A stretch of 57,506 bases of DNA. Source: Streptomyces sp. NP-1717. Lineage in GTDB: Bacteria > Actinomycetota > Actinomycetes > Streptomycetales > Streptomycetaceae. The translations under genes were made by a program, and so were the position numbers. The notes beneath the pieces are model-generated. The model was not told the DNA's origin. It was given only the letters and a program-made list of their open reading frames with translations, and made no database searches. Positions 34,291 to 42,913 of this stretch are shown here, in pieces. Each line of letters opens with the position of its first letter. The stretch's first letter is position 1. The DNA lies in NCBI RefSeq assembly GCF_022695985.1, contig NZ_JAAPBF010000027.1, positions 1 to 57,506 of the forward strand, written 5' to 3'.

Positions 34291-35343
34291 ATGATCAGTG
34301 TCGACGAACTACTCATCCACGCTTCCGCCCGGCCCGGTCGTCGGGGCCGGCGGCGGCTCATCTCTCTCTGTGTCCGCGCAGGCGTCGCGGCGCTGGCGGG
34401 GATGGTGGCGGCCGTCCTGTTCGCCCCGTCGTCCGAGGCGTGGGCCGCGGACGACGAGGAGGCGGGCACGGGCGCCGATGCGCGCCCCGAGGCCACCACG
34501 GCCGCTCCCGGCACCGTCACCGGTGCCGCCGGCGGCGTCAGCGGCGACCGGGCCTGGCCGGTGGGGCCGCGACCGACCGTCGTACGGGGGTGGGAGCCGC
34601 CGGCCTCGCCGTACGGCCCCGGCCACCGGGGTGTGGACCTCGCCGCCGCCGCGGGCACCCCGATCCGCGCCGCCGCTCCGGGACGCGTGTCCTTCACCGG
34701 CATGGTGGCTGGACGCGGGGTGCTGTCGATCGCGCTCACCGGCACCGGACAGCCACCTCTGCGCACCACGTACGAACCGGTGACGGCCCTTGTCGCCGAG
34801 GGCGACGAGGTAGCGGCGGGCCAGATCGTGGCCGTCCTCGGACCGGGCCCCTTCCACTGCGCGGGCGGTTGTCTGCACTGGGGGCTGCTGCGGGGCGAGA
34901 CCTATCTCGACCCGTTGTCCCTGCTTCCCGACGATCTGCTCGACGGCGGCCCGCCGCGTCTGTTGCCGGTGTTCGGGGTCCCTGAGCCGGCGCCGACGGC
35001 CGCGCCCACAGGACCGCGACCGCCCTCGCTGCCGGACGGTCTCCCGGATGATGCGGCGATCATGGCGGAGGAGACCGCCGCCGCGGCGGGTGACGCTCTG
35101 CACGCCGTGGCCCTGCTGACAGCCGCCGCGTGGGTGCGGCAGCGGAGTCGTACGGGCGTCAGGTACCGCGTACGCCCTGGAGCACCATGGACACCGCCGC
35201 CTCGGCGATCACCACGGGGTCCTCGGCCGCGCCCAGCTCGATCCGCCGCACGGCGGCGTCCACCACGCCCTGGAGCAGCATCGCGGCCAGCCTCGGCTGC
35301 TCGTGGCCCAGTTCCCCGAGGGCTTCGACGATCATCGCGATGA
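34291..35343 (+). CDS. M23-family (LytM-like) peptidase, C terminus running into the TetR gene
   Basis: The frame encodes 350 residues. Residues 24-52 form a membrane or signal segment ending at AWA. The M23 domain (about 90-215) has the zinc motif HRGVDLAAAAGTPI (H-x3-D) and the LHWGL motif that supplies the HxH-like site, so it should cut peptidoglycan peptide bridges outside the cell. Residues from about 285 on are Arg/Pro-rich and antisense to the converging TetR gene, overlapping it by 185 bp. A frameshift or lost stop near 35,120-35,160 is likely, or the tail is real but meaningless. No strong ribosome site precedes ATG 34291. Confidence 0.75.
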   Translation: MISVDELLIHASARPGRRGRRRLISLCVRAGVAALAGMVAAVLFAPSSEAWAADDEEAGTGADARPEATTAAPGTVTGAAGGVSGDRAWPVGPRPTVVRGWEPPASPYGPGHRGVDLAAAAGTPIRAAAPGRVSFTGMVAGRGVLSIALTGTGQPPLRTTYEPVTALVAEGDEVAAGQIVAVLGPGPFHCAGGCLHWGLLRGETYLDPLSLLPDDLLDGGPPRLLPVFGVPEPAPTAAPTGPRPPSLPDGLPDDAAIMAEETAAAAGDALHAVALLTAAAWVRQRSRTGVRYRVRPGAPWTPPPRRSPRGPRPRPARSAARRRPPRPGAASRPASAARGPVPRGLRRSSR

Positions 35344-35743
35344 GGCCGCCGTGCGCCGCCCGGATCTTCTCCCGGGCGCCCGCGTCGAGTTCGCTCGCGG
35401 AGATGGCGACCACCGCGCGGTGGCGTCGGTCGCCGACGAGGCTCAACTGCGCGCGCACGTACGCCTCGATCTTGCTCTCCGGGGTCGCCGCCTCCGCCAT
35501 GGCGAATTCGATCTCGGCCGCCCAGACAGGGAAGTCGACGGCACACAGCTCTTCGACGACGGCCGCGCGTGAGCGGAAGTACTCGTAGACCGACGACCTG
35601 GCGAGGCCGGTGCGCTCGGCGAGGGCGGGGAAGGTCAGCGCCTCCGTGCCGCCTTCGGACAGGAGGGAGCGTGCGGCGTCAAGCAGGGCGCCGCGCTGCA
35701 TGGTCCGGTGCTCGGCCACGGAGGCCGCTCGAATCCTGGGCAC
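35159..35743 (-). CDS. TetR-family transcriptional regulator
   Basis: This 194-residue repressor-type protein has an N-terminal helix-turn-helix (LTFPALAERTGLARSSVYEYFRS, about 37-58) and an all-alpha ligand domain. GTG 35743 has no ribosome site. On the minus strand a TAGAGT hexamer ends six bases before it, so the mRNA is probably leaderless, common for TetR genes in this group. Its target is unknown; it lies downstream of whiG in the same orientation and converges on the M23 gene. Confidence 0.85.
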   Translation of the reverse strand: MPRIRAASVAEHRTMQRGALLDAARSLLSEGGTEALTFPALAERTGLARSSVYEYFRSRAAVVEELCAVDFPVWAAEIEFAMAEAATPESKIEAYVRAQLSLVGDRRHRAVVAISASELDAGAREKIRAAHGGLIAMIVEALGELGHEQPRLAAMLLQGVVDAAVRRIELGAAEDPVVIAEAAVSMVLQGVRGT

Positions 35744-35792
35744 GGACCCACTCTACGGCGGAGACCGCCCGAGCAGGCGGGGCAGTGACGAT

Positions 35793-36641
35793 TCAGCGTC
35801 CCGCGTCGGCGAGTTTGGCGCGGAGCTGGAGCACGGACTTGGTGTGGATCTGGCTGACGCGGCTCTCGGTGACACCGAGGACGTTGCCGATCTCGGCCAG
35901 CGTGAGCCCCTCGTAGTAGTAGAGCGTGACCACGGTCTTCTCGCGCTCGGGAAGGGTGTTGATGGCGCGGGCGAGCAGCCGGCGCAGTTCGCGGTCCTCG
36001 GCGACCTCGACGGGGTCGTCCGCCGCCGTGTCCTCCAGCGTGTCCATCAGGCTGAGCCGGTCGCCGCCCTCCCCGCCGACGTGCAGCAGCTCCTCCAGCG
36101 CCACGACGTTCGCCAGCGACAACTGGCTGAAGACGGCGTGCAGTTCCTCGACGGGGATGCCCATCTCGGCGGCCACCTCGGTCTCCGAGGGGGTACGCCG
36201 CAACTGCGCCTCCAGGGTGGCGTAGGCGCGCTCCACCGCCCTGGCCTTCTGGCGTACGGAGCGCGGGATCCAGTCCAGCGCGCGCAGTTCGTCGATCATC
36301 GCGCCGCGGATACGGGTGATCGCGTAGGTCTCGAACTTGATCGACCGCTCGATGTCGAACTTCTCGATCGCGTCGATGAGCCCGAACACCCCGGAGGAGA
36401 CGAAATCCGCCTGCTCGACGTTGGACGGCAGCCCCACACTCACCCGGCCGGCCACGTACTTCACCAGCGGCGAGTAGTGCAGGATCAACTGCTCACGCAG
36501 CCGCTCGTTACCCGTGGACTTGTACGACCGCCACAAGGTGTCGAGCGCCGAGGGGGCGGAGGGTCGCACTTCGCCACGGGCCGCGGGGGGCGCCGGGGGT
36601 GGCGCCGCCACGCGGTCGGACCCGGAGGTGTGCTGGGGCAT
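35793..36641 (-). CDS. whiG: RNA polymerase sigma factor WhiG
   Basis: This 282-residue sigma factor of the FliA/WhiG class has region 2 ([16 protein letters not shown], the [18 protein letters not shown] core, [18 protein letters not shown]), region 3 ([13 protein letters not shown]) and region 4 ([23 protein letters not shown] with [12 protein letters not shown]). It starts sporulation in aerial hyphae and is normally held by an anti-sigma factor. ATG 36641 is used. The 248-nt gap upstream to dprA should hold its promoter; I see no gene there. Confidence 0.95.
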   Translation of the reverse strand: MPQHTSGSDRVAAPPPAPPAARGEVRPSAPSALDTLWRSYKSTGNERLREQLILHYSPLVKYVAGRVSVGLPSNVEQADFVSSGVFGLIDAIEKFDIERSIKFETYAITRIRGAMIDELRALDWIPRSVRQKARAVERAYATLEAQLRRTPSETEVAAEMGIPVEELHAVFSQLSLANVVALEELLHVGGEGGDRLSLMDTLEDTAADDPVEVAEDRELRRLLARAINTLPEREKTVVTLYYYEGLTLAEIGNVLGVTESRVSQIHTKSVLQLRAKLADAGR

Positions 36642-36889
36642 GCGTTGCCTTGAGCCGTTCTGCCGTGAAGTGAGGGAGGGTACGTCTGGGCCGGATTCCT
36701 TGTGAGCGTAGCGTGACAGCGCGGTCGCGGCGCGCGAGAAGGCGTGGGGAGCGCCTGTCCGGGCAGGCCCGGTCGACCGCCGCCGCGAGGTCGCGGACCG
36801 GCGCCGACACCGCGCGTATCGGCCGCTGTCGCGCCGTCGGGTGAGCTGCGATGGTCATCTGCCTCACCTTTTCACCCGAATGCCCCTGG

Positions 36890-38059
36890 TCAAGTACCGG
36901 CTCGCCGCGCACCGTCGCCGCTTGTGGTCCGTGGCGTCAACTGCCAGCCGTCACCCTGCCGTTGTACGAACCCGAGGGAGTGAAGCTCGTACAGCTTGCC
37001 GAGGGCCTCGTCGGCCGTCGTCGCGGTCTCCCGTGCGATGTCCCGCACACCGAGTGCGCCGCGACCGGGGAACGCGTCGAGGATTCGTCCGCCGAGGGGA
37101 TCGAGCAGGTCTCTGGCCAGGACGGGCCCGCGCCGGGCGGGTGCGAGGTCACCCATGTCCCCCACCAATTCGGCCACTTCGGCGGCGTCCGTGACCAGCA
37201 CGCCTTCGCCGCGCAGCAGTTCGTGGACCCCAGCCGAGAGCCCGCTCGTCGCCGGGCCCGGCACTCCCATGGTGAACCGCCCGAGCCGCTGCGCGCTGCG
37301 CGCGGTGACCAGCGAGCCGCTGCGGTACTCGGCCTCCACCACGACCGTCCCCCGGGTGAGCGCGGCGATCACCCGGTTACGGAGGACGAACCTGCTGCGG
37401 GTCGGGTGATCACCGGGCGCCAGCTCCCCCACGACCAGTCCCTGTTCGGCGATGCGGCGCACCAGTTCCGCGTGGCCGGGCGGATAGACCACGTCGACTC
37501 CGCACGCCAGGACGGCGACGGTCGCGCCGTCGGAGGCGAGTGCGCCCCGGTGCGCGGCTCCGTCGACGCCGTACGCCGCACCCGACGTCACCACCCAGCC
37601 CCGTTCGGCCAGGCCCGACGAGATGCTCGCCGCCATGTGCGCCCCGTACGGTGTGCAGGCTCTGGCTCCCACGATCGCGACGGAGCGCAGGGACCAGAGC
37701 CTCAGGTCGGGCCTGCCACGCACCCACAGTCCGATGGGGCGTGCCGTGCCCAGGTCGTCGAGCTGCGTCGGCCACTCCCGGTCCCCGGGGCAGACGAACC
37801 GGCCGCCGATCCCCGCGATGACCGACAGGTCCCGCTCCGGGGCCGCTGTCTTCGCCCGTGCCCGGAGGCCGCTGATACGGCGTGGACCGGCCTCCCTCAG
37901 GACATCGCCGTCGCTCCTGTCGGGGGAGGTGAGCCGGTCCATCAGCCCTCGCGCACCGTACTCACACAGCCACCGCCCGGCGTTCTCGTCGCCGGGCTCG
38001 ATCACTCGCGTTAGGGCGGCCCGGGCGAGCCGCTCGTCGGCGGTGACTCCCGCCGTCAT
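36890..38059 (-). CDS. dprA: DNA-processing protein DprA
   Basis: This 389-residue Rossmann-fold protein loads RecA on incoming single-stranded DNA in transformable bacteria; in streptomycetes the role is less clear. Typical blocks are VAIVGARACTPYG, SGAAYGVDGAAHRGAL, VYPPGHAELV, GDHPTRSRFVLRNRVIAAL and a C-terminal winged-helix-like domain. The ATG overlaps the comM stop by 4 bp, so comM-dprA are coupled. Confidence 0.93.
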   Translation of the reverse strand: MTAGVTADERLARAALTRVIEPGDENAGRWLCEYGARGLMDRLTSPDRSDGDVLREAGPRRISGLRARAKTAAPERDLSVIAGIGGRFVCPGDREWPTQLDDLGTARPIGLWVRGRPDLRLWSLRSVAIVGARACTPYGAHMAASISSGLAERGWVVTSGAAYGVDGAAHRGALASDGATVAVLACGVDVVYPPGHAELVRRIAEQGLVVGELAPGDHPTRSRFVLRNRVIAALTRGTVVVEAEYRSGSLVTARSAQRLGRFTMGVPGPATSGLSAGVHELLRGEGVLVTDAAEVAELVGDMGDLAPARRGPVLARDLLDPLGGRILDAFPGRGALGVRDIARETATTADEALGKLYELHSLGFVQRQGDGWQLTPRTTSGDGARRAGT

Positions 38060-39684
38060 GACACCTCTCCGAGCGTGGCCACGACACCGCGGGCGATGCC
38101 CGTGCGCAGTTCCAGCGCCAGACCCACGTCCCGGGCGTCCGGGCGGTCGCGTCCGGCGAGGTCGGCGACCGTCCAGGCCACTCGCAGGACCCGGTCGAGG
38201 CCGCGGGCCGTGAGCAGTCCCCGTTCGAGGTCCCGCTCGGCGGCGTCAAGCGCACCGGGCGCGGTGAGCCACCGGGTACGCAGTTCGTGCCCGGGCACTT
38301 CGCTGTTGACCGTCCAGGGCGTCCCCGCCAGCCGCTGGGCCGACCGCAGCCGGGCCCGCGCGACCCGCTCGGCGACGACGGCTGTCGTCTCGCCCCTGCC
38401 TCCCTGGCCCATGAGATCGGCGCGGTGCACCGGCTGGACCTCCACCCGGAGATCGACCCGGTCGAGCAGGGGGCCGGACAGACGCGACTGGTAGCGGCGG
38501 ATCGCCGAGGGCGGGCATTCGCACCCGGCGCCGTGCAGGGTGTGCCGTCCGCAGGGGCACGGGTTGGCGGCGAGGACCATCAGGAAACGTGCGGGCAGTC
38601 GTACGACTCCGGCGCTGCGCGCGATGACCACCTGCCCCGATTCGAGGGGCTGGCGAAGCGCGTCGAGCGCCTTGCCGGAGAACTCCGGCGCCTCGTCCAG
38701 AAAGAGCACCCCCTTGTGTGCCAGCGAGACCGCTCCCGGTCTCGCCAGCCCGTTGCCGCCCCCGACGAGGGACTGCATGGTCGCCGAGTGATGCGGGGCG
38801 CAGTAGGGCGCCGTACGTACGAGCGGCTCGCCGGGCGGCAGGATCCCGGCGACCGAGTGGACCGCCGTGACCTCGACGGACTCCTGTCGGGTCAGCGCCG
38901 GCAACAGTGCGGGCAGCCGCTCGGCCAGCATCGTCTTGCCCGCGCCGGGCGGGCCTTGAAGGAGAAGGTGGTGCCCGCCCGCCGCGGCGACCTCCAGGGC
39001 CGTACGGGCTCCCCGCTGTCCCGCCACATCGGCGAGGTCCGGTCGGTGCGTGCCCTGCTGCCCGGAACGGGCGGCCAGCCCCGTCCCCACCCCCGCGCCG
39101 GGCACCATCAAGCCCGCGAGCATGGGATCGGGACGCCCCTCCTCGGTGCCCGTGGGCTCCTCCGGCACCGCTTCGCCGGTCAGTACGGCGATGAGCTGGC
39201 GCAGGCTCCGTACGCCGAGCACGGACACCCCCGGCACCAGGGACGCCTCGCCCGCAGTCTGCTCCGGCACGACCACCTGTTGGTAGCCCGCCTCGGCGGC
39301 GGCGAGAACGGCCGGGAGGATGCCTCGTACCGGACGCACCCTGCCGTCGAGCCCCAGCTCACCGATCAGCACCAGGTCGGCGATGGCCCGCGGTTCGATG
39401 CGCTCGGCCGCTCCGAGCACGGCGACGGCCACAGCGAGATCAAATCCGGATCCGGACTTGGGTACGGAGGCGGGGCTGAGGCCCACCGTGAGCTTCTTCT
39501 GCGGCCACTCCGCGCCGGAGTTCACCACCGCAGCCCTGACTCTGTCCCTGCTCTCCACCAGGCTCTTGTCGGGCAGCCCCACCAGAGTAAAGGCCGCCAC
39601 GCCCGGTTCGAGATCCGCCTGGACCTCCACCACCACGCCCTCGACGCCCACCAGCGCCACGGAGCACGCACGCGCGAATCCCAT
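38056..39684 (-). CDS. comM: YifB/ComM-family AAA ATPase (magnesium chelatase-like)
   Basis: This 542-residue protein has an N-terminal Lon-protease-like domain (about 1-180) followed by a Mg-chelatase-type AAA core. Walker A is GPPGAGKT, Walker B LFLDEAPEF, and the Cys-rich CPCG...CECPP insert is present. ComM is a branch-migration helicase assisting integration of foreign DNA. The ATG overlaps the yraN stop (TGATG). The yraN-comM-dprA order is conserved in actinobacteria. Confidence 0.92.
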   Translation of the reverse strand: MGFARACSVALVGVEGVVVEVQADLEPGVAAFTLVGLPDKSLVESRDRVRAAVVNSGAEWPQKKLTVGLSPASVPKSGSGFDLAVAVAVLGAAERIEPRAIADLVLIGELGLDGRVRPVRGILPAVLAAAEAGYQQVVVPEQTAGEASLVPGVSVLGVRSLRQLIAVLTGEAVPEEPTGTEEGRPDPMLAGLMVPGAGVGTGLAARSGQQGTHRPDLADVAGQRGARTALEVAAAGGHHLLLQGPPGAGKTMLAERLPALLPALTRQESVEVTAVHSVAGILPPGEPLVRTAPYCAPHHSATMQSLVGGGNGLARPGAVSLAHKGVLFLDEAPEFSGKALDALRQPLESGQVVIARSAGVVRLPARFLMVLAANPCPCGRHTLHGAGCECPPSAIRRYQSRLSGPLLDRVDLRVEVQPVHRADLMGQGGRGETTAVVAERVARARLRSAQRLAGTPWTVNSEVPGHELRTRWLTAPGALDAAERDLERGLLTARGLDRVLRVAWTVADLAGRDRPDARDVGLALELRTGIARGVVATLGEVS

Positions 39685-40046
39685 CAGGCCACCCCTCGGG
39701 CGTGCTCGACGACGGGAGCGCCGCGTCTGGGCAGCACCACCCCGACCAGGTCGATACGCACGCCGCCCGGAGGCGGTCCGCCGCTCTTCTCCAGCCAGCA
39801 CGCCGCGAGGCGCCTGAGCCGGTCCGCCTTCACCGGCGTCACCGCCGCCATCGGATGCTGGAAGGAGCCTTCCCGGCGGGTCTTCACCTCACAGACGACC
39901 AGTACGTCGCCGTCGCGGGCGACGATGTCGATCTCGCCCGTCCTGCCGCACCGCCAGTTGCGGTGCAGCACGGTCATTCCCGCCGCCGCCAGCCGCCGTG
40001 CGGCCAGCCCTTCGCCGTACCGCCCGAGTGCCCCCGTCGCGTTCAT
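39684..40046 (-). CDS. yraN: YraN-family (UPF0102) putative endonuclease
   Basis: This 120-residue protein has the nuclease-like core [21 protein letters not shown] with the E-x-D...E-x-K pattern of the PD-(D/E)XK fold. Substrate and role are not established. ATG 40046 is preceded by GGAGGTGG. Upstream, 40047-40268 holds no gene but two DnaA-box-like sequences. Confidence 0.9.
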   Translation of the reverse strand: MNATGALGRYGEGLAARRLAAAGMTVLHRNWRCGRTGEIDIVARDGDVLVVCEVKTRREGSFQHPMAAVTPVKADRLRRLAACWLEKSGGPPPGGVRIDLVGVVLPRRGAPVVEHARGVA

Positions 40047-40103
40047 CTCGGCACCACCTCCGGCACCGACTCTGAGGCGCGAGGCCGCGGGCGTGCGGAT
40101 CCC

Positions 40104-40130
40104 GGTGGACAACTCACCGGTTGTGGATAA
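40104..40130 (-). promoter_or_regulatory. pair of DnaA-box-like sequences
   Basis: On the minus strand TTATCCACA (40130-40122, perfect) and TTGTCCACC (40112-40104, one mismatch from the streptomycete box TTGTCCACA) lie in the same direction, 18 bp apart. They lie 58 bp upstream of yraN, which belongs to a DNA-handling operon. Confidence 0.45.
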
Positions 40131-40268
40131 CTCCGTCACCCACCAGTGCACCAGGAGTCACACAGGCCGCAGCCGTCACGAAAACCCCGACCGACCCCAG
40201 CCACCACACCGCTCGTCCGTCGCCCGGTCCGGATCAGTGGAATCGGCCGGGCAGCCGCGTCAGCCGCG

Positions 40269-40577
40269 TCAGCCGCCCGGCAGCTCCAGGTCGCTCTTGT
40301 TCAGCTCCTCAATGTTCACGTCCTTGAACGTGAGTACCCGCACCTGCTTGACGAATCTGGCCGGCCGGTACATGTCCCAGACCCACGCGTCCGCCATCGA
40401 GACCTCGAAGAAGACCTCACCCTGCACCGAGTGCACCTGCATCTCGTAGTCATTGGTGAGATAGAAACGTCGTTCCGTCTCGATCACGTACTTGAAAAGA
40501 CCGACGACATCGCGGTACTCCCGGTAGAGCTTCAGCTCCATCTCGGTCTCGTACTTCTCGAGGTCCTCGGCACTCAT
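40269..40577 (-). CDS. DUF2469-family protein
   Basis: This 102-residue acidic actinobacterial protein belongs to a family conserved in length and sequence (MSAEDLEKYETEMELKLYRE start, FYLTNDYEM, VRVLTFKDVNIEEL). Function is unknown. AAGGGGAA precedes ATG 40577. It lies between a Nudix gene and yraN, a placement conserved in the phylum. Confidence 0.88.
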   Translation of the reverse strand: MSAEDLEKYETEMELKLYREYRDVVGLFKYVIETERRFYLTNDYEMQVHSVQGEVFFEVSMADAWVWDMYRPARFVKQVRVLTFKDVNIEELNKSDLELPGG

Positions 40578-40632
40578 GGCATGTTCCCCTTCAGCCGTAC
40601 GTCCCCCTATTGTGCTCCGGCCACGTACGCCC

Positions 40633-41124
40633 CTAGGCGATTTCAGAGGCGAGAAGCACCGGCGCATCCGGAGGACCCTCGTCGAGCAGCGTGCGCAGCA
40701 GCCCGGCGAGCCTGGTCGGGTACACCGTCTCACGCGCCGTCGACAGTTCGGCGGAGGTCCACCACCTCAGCTCCGCGACACTGCGCCGCTCCAGCTCCGT
40801 CAGCCCCTCGACGGTGGTCTCGGTCTGCGCCGTACGTGCCAGGAAGTACCACTCGTCCTGGTCCCAGCGCCGCCCGTCGAACGGGAAGGAGCAGGTACGC
40901 CGCCAGAGGACCGGCCCGAGCTCGACCTCCGTGATGCCCGTCTCCTCGGCCAGCTCGCGCAGCGCGGCCTCCTGCCGCGTCTCGTCGCCCTCCAGACCGC
41001 CTCCTGGCGTGAACCACCAGTCCTTCGAGGGGTCGTCGGGCTCGTAGCCGTGCATCAGGAGGATGCGGTCGTCCGGGTCGAGAAGGACGACCCGTGAGAC
41101 CTTCCTCAGCACCTCACCGGACAA
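40633..41124 (-). CDS. Nudix hydrolase (MutT-like)
   Basis: This 163-residue enzyme has the full Nudix box GGGLEGDETRQEAALRELAEE, whose Glu pairs bind Mg2+. Likely substrates are modified nucleoside triphosphates or other X-linked diphosphates. TTG 41124 is the annotated start because GGGAGGTG is well spaced from it; GTG 41112 is the alternative. It overlaps the end of sipZ by 11 bp and is co-transcribed with it. Confidence 0.88.
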   Translation of the reverse strand: MSGEVLRKVSRVVLLDPDDRILLMHGYEPDDPSKDWWFTPGGGLEGDETRQEAALRELAEETGITEVELGPVLWRRTCSFPFDGRRWDQDEWYFLARTAQTETTVEGLTELERRSVAELRWWTSAELSTARETVYPTRLAGLLRTLLDEGPPDAPVLLASEIA

Positions 41125-41881
41125 CGGTCGGCACCTCCCCGTCGGTCCGCCCCGTCGGCCCCGTACGCCGCCGGCTCAGCCGCTGTGCGACCGGCCCGTA
41201 GGCCGCGCCGCCCAGGATCAGCAACGCGCCGAGGACCACGGAGCCCAGCACCAGCGTCACGGGCCCCGGCTCCGACACCCCGCCGGGCAGTGCCGCGAAC
41301 GCGTCCGGACGTTCGATCAGGCCGCCCGGCGGCCACGCCACGGCGTCGATCCGCGCCGTCACCGTCGAGCGCGGCACCGATCCCTGCCCCTGGTCCTGGA
41401 GGTGGACGCGCGAGTCCAGCGACCCGCTGCGCTCGTCACCGAGCAGGAACAGCTGTCCCTTCGGGACCGTCGCCCCGAAACCGGTGGTCGACGCGAGCCC
41501 GCCCGGCATCCGCCCCACATACGGTTCCTCGATCGACTTCCCGTTGACGCTCAGGCGCCCCTTGTCGTCGCAGCAGGCGACCTTGTCGCCCCCGACACCG
41601 ACGACCCGCTTCACCATCGGCATGTCGCCCCACTGGGCGTCCTTGAAGACCACGACATCGCCGCGCCGGACCTCGTCGCCGGATATCCGCTGCGCCAGGA
41701 CCCGGTCGCCGGCCTTCACCGTCGGGTCCATCGAGTCCGTCGGCACGGTGTAGGGCTGGTACTCCACCGCTCCCCAGACGAAACCGCCGAGGAAGAGCAC
41801 ACAGCCGACGGCCACGGCCAGCCCCGACAGCACACTGCCGAGGCGGCCGTGGCCGCTGTTCGTACGTCCTGTCCCGCTCAT
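41114..41881 (-). CDS. sipZ: type I signal peptidase SipZ
   Basis: This 255-residue membrane-anchored peptidase cleaves signal peptides on the outer face. There is one N-terminal helix, the catalytic Ser in PTDSMDP, the Lys in VKRVVGVGGD, and GDERSGSLDSR as box E. A second helix lies near the C terminus (about 215-235). Order in the cluster (fourth after rplS, next to the Nudix gene) and the recalled S. lividans arrangement sipW-X-Y-Z support the symbol. Confidence 0.87.
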   Translation of the reverse strand: MSGTGRTNSGHGRLGSVLSGLAVAVGCVLFLGGFVWGAVEYQPYTVPTDSMDPTVKAGDRVLAQRISGDEVRRGDVVVFKDAQWGDMPMVKRVVGVGGDKVACCDDKGRLSVNGKSIEEPYVGRMPGGLASTTGFGATVPKGQLFLLGDERSGSLDSRVHLQDQGQGSVPRSTVTARIDAVAWPPGGLIERPDAFAALPGGVSEPGPVTLVLGSVVLGALLILGGAAYGPVAQRLSRRRTGPTGRTDGEVPTVVR

Positions 41882-41941
41882 CCCAGCCGTCCCCCGTCCC
41901 GGAGAATGATCATCGCCGGATCGACGATCTGGGACGGCACC

Positions 41942-42913
41942 CTACCCGGCGGTACGGCCGCCGGTCAGCCTCCGCCTGCGCCAGAACACCAGCGGCAGGG
42001 CGCCGGCGAGGCCGAGCACGGGCGGCGCCGCCGCCGTCGCGACGGCCGCCGCGTTGAGCCCCTGCTGGTCGAACGTGTCCGGCACCGGAAGCGTCGCCAG
42101 CCGGTCGAGGGGCCAGGCGATGACGATCGCGCGGCCGACGACTTCGTCGGTGGAGACGGTGCCGTGACCGGGCAGCTCCTGGTGGTAACGGGAGTCGAGC
42201 GAATTCTGCCGGTGGTCGCCCATCACCCAGATCCGGCCGTCGGGCACCTTGATCGGTCCGAACGGCTCGTCGTCGCAGGCGGTGTTTCCGGGGAAGATGT
42301 ACGACTTCTCGTCCAGCGCCTTCCCGTTCACCTGGACGCTGCTGCCCTTCTTGCACTCCACCGTGTCGCCACCGACCGCGATGACCCTCTTGATGAGGTC
42401 CTTCTCCTCGGACGACGGCATGAGGCCGATGAAGCTGAGGAACTTCTGCGCCACGTTGGGCTCGGGCGCCTCCGTGCTGTCGAGCCAGCCGCCCGGGTCG
42501 TGGAAGACCACGACCTCGCCGCGCTCGGGCTCCGCGCCGAACCACGGGGTGAGCTTGTCCACGAGCACCCGGTCGCCGCGCTGCAGGGTGTCCTGCATCG
42601 AGTCCGAGGGGATCGAGAACGCCTGCACCAGAAAGGTCTTGATCAGCAGCGCGAGCAGCAGCGCGATGCCGATCAGCAGGGGCAGCTCTTTCCAGAAGGA
42701 GCGCTGCTTCGGCACGTTCGAAGCCCCGTCGTCGTCCGGCTCGCTGTCCGGCCGCTCCGCCGTGTGGTCCTTCGTCTCTGCGTGCGCCCCTGCGGATGGG
42801 GTCTCCGCGGCGGAACCGGCAGAACCGACGGAAGGCTCGGCAAGCTGCTCGGGCCTGTCCTCGGGCTCACCGTGTCCGGATCGTGCGCCGACGGCCAAAT
42901 CCCCCACATCCAC
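41942..42913 (-). CDS. sipY: type I signal peptidase SipY
   Basis: This 323-residue enzyme has an acidic cytoplasmic tail (about 1-70), one helix, the catalytic Ser in IPSDSMQDTL, the Lys in IKRVIAVGGD, box E GDHRQNSLDSR, and a C-terminal helix (about 285-308). The start GTG 42913 lies 47 bp inside the 3' end of sipX. GGAG is six bases upstream. Sixty bases separate it from sipZ, where the second transcript may start. Confidence 0.87.
   Translation of the reverse strand: MDVGDLAVGARSGHGEPEDRPEQLAEPSVGSAGSAAETPSAGAHAETKDHTAERPDSEPDDDGASNVPKQRSFWKELPLLIGIALLLALLIKTFLVQAFSIPSDSMQDTLQRGDRVLVDKLTPWFGAEPERGEVVVFHDPGGWLDSTEAPEPNVAQKFLSFIGLMPSSEEKDLIKRVIAVGGDTVECKKGSSVQVNGKALDEKSYIFPGNTACDDEPFGPIKVPDGRIWVMGDHRQNSLDSRYHQELPGHGTVSTDEVVGRAIVIAWPLDRLATLPVPDTFDQQGLNAAAVATAAAPPVLGLAGALPLVFWRRRRLTGGRTAG

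Noticed and set aside
38287..40449. A 720-codon open frame on the plus strand opposite comM and yraN
   Set aside because: High-GC shadow of comM, which has Walker and zinc motifs and family length on the minus strand.
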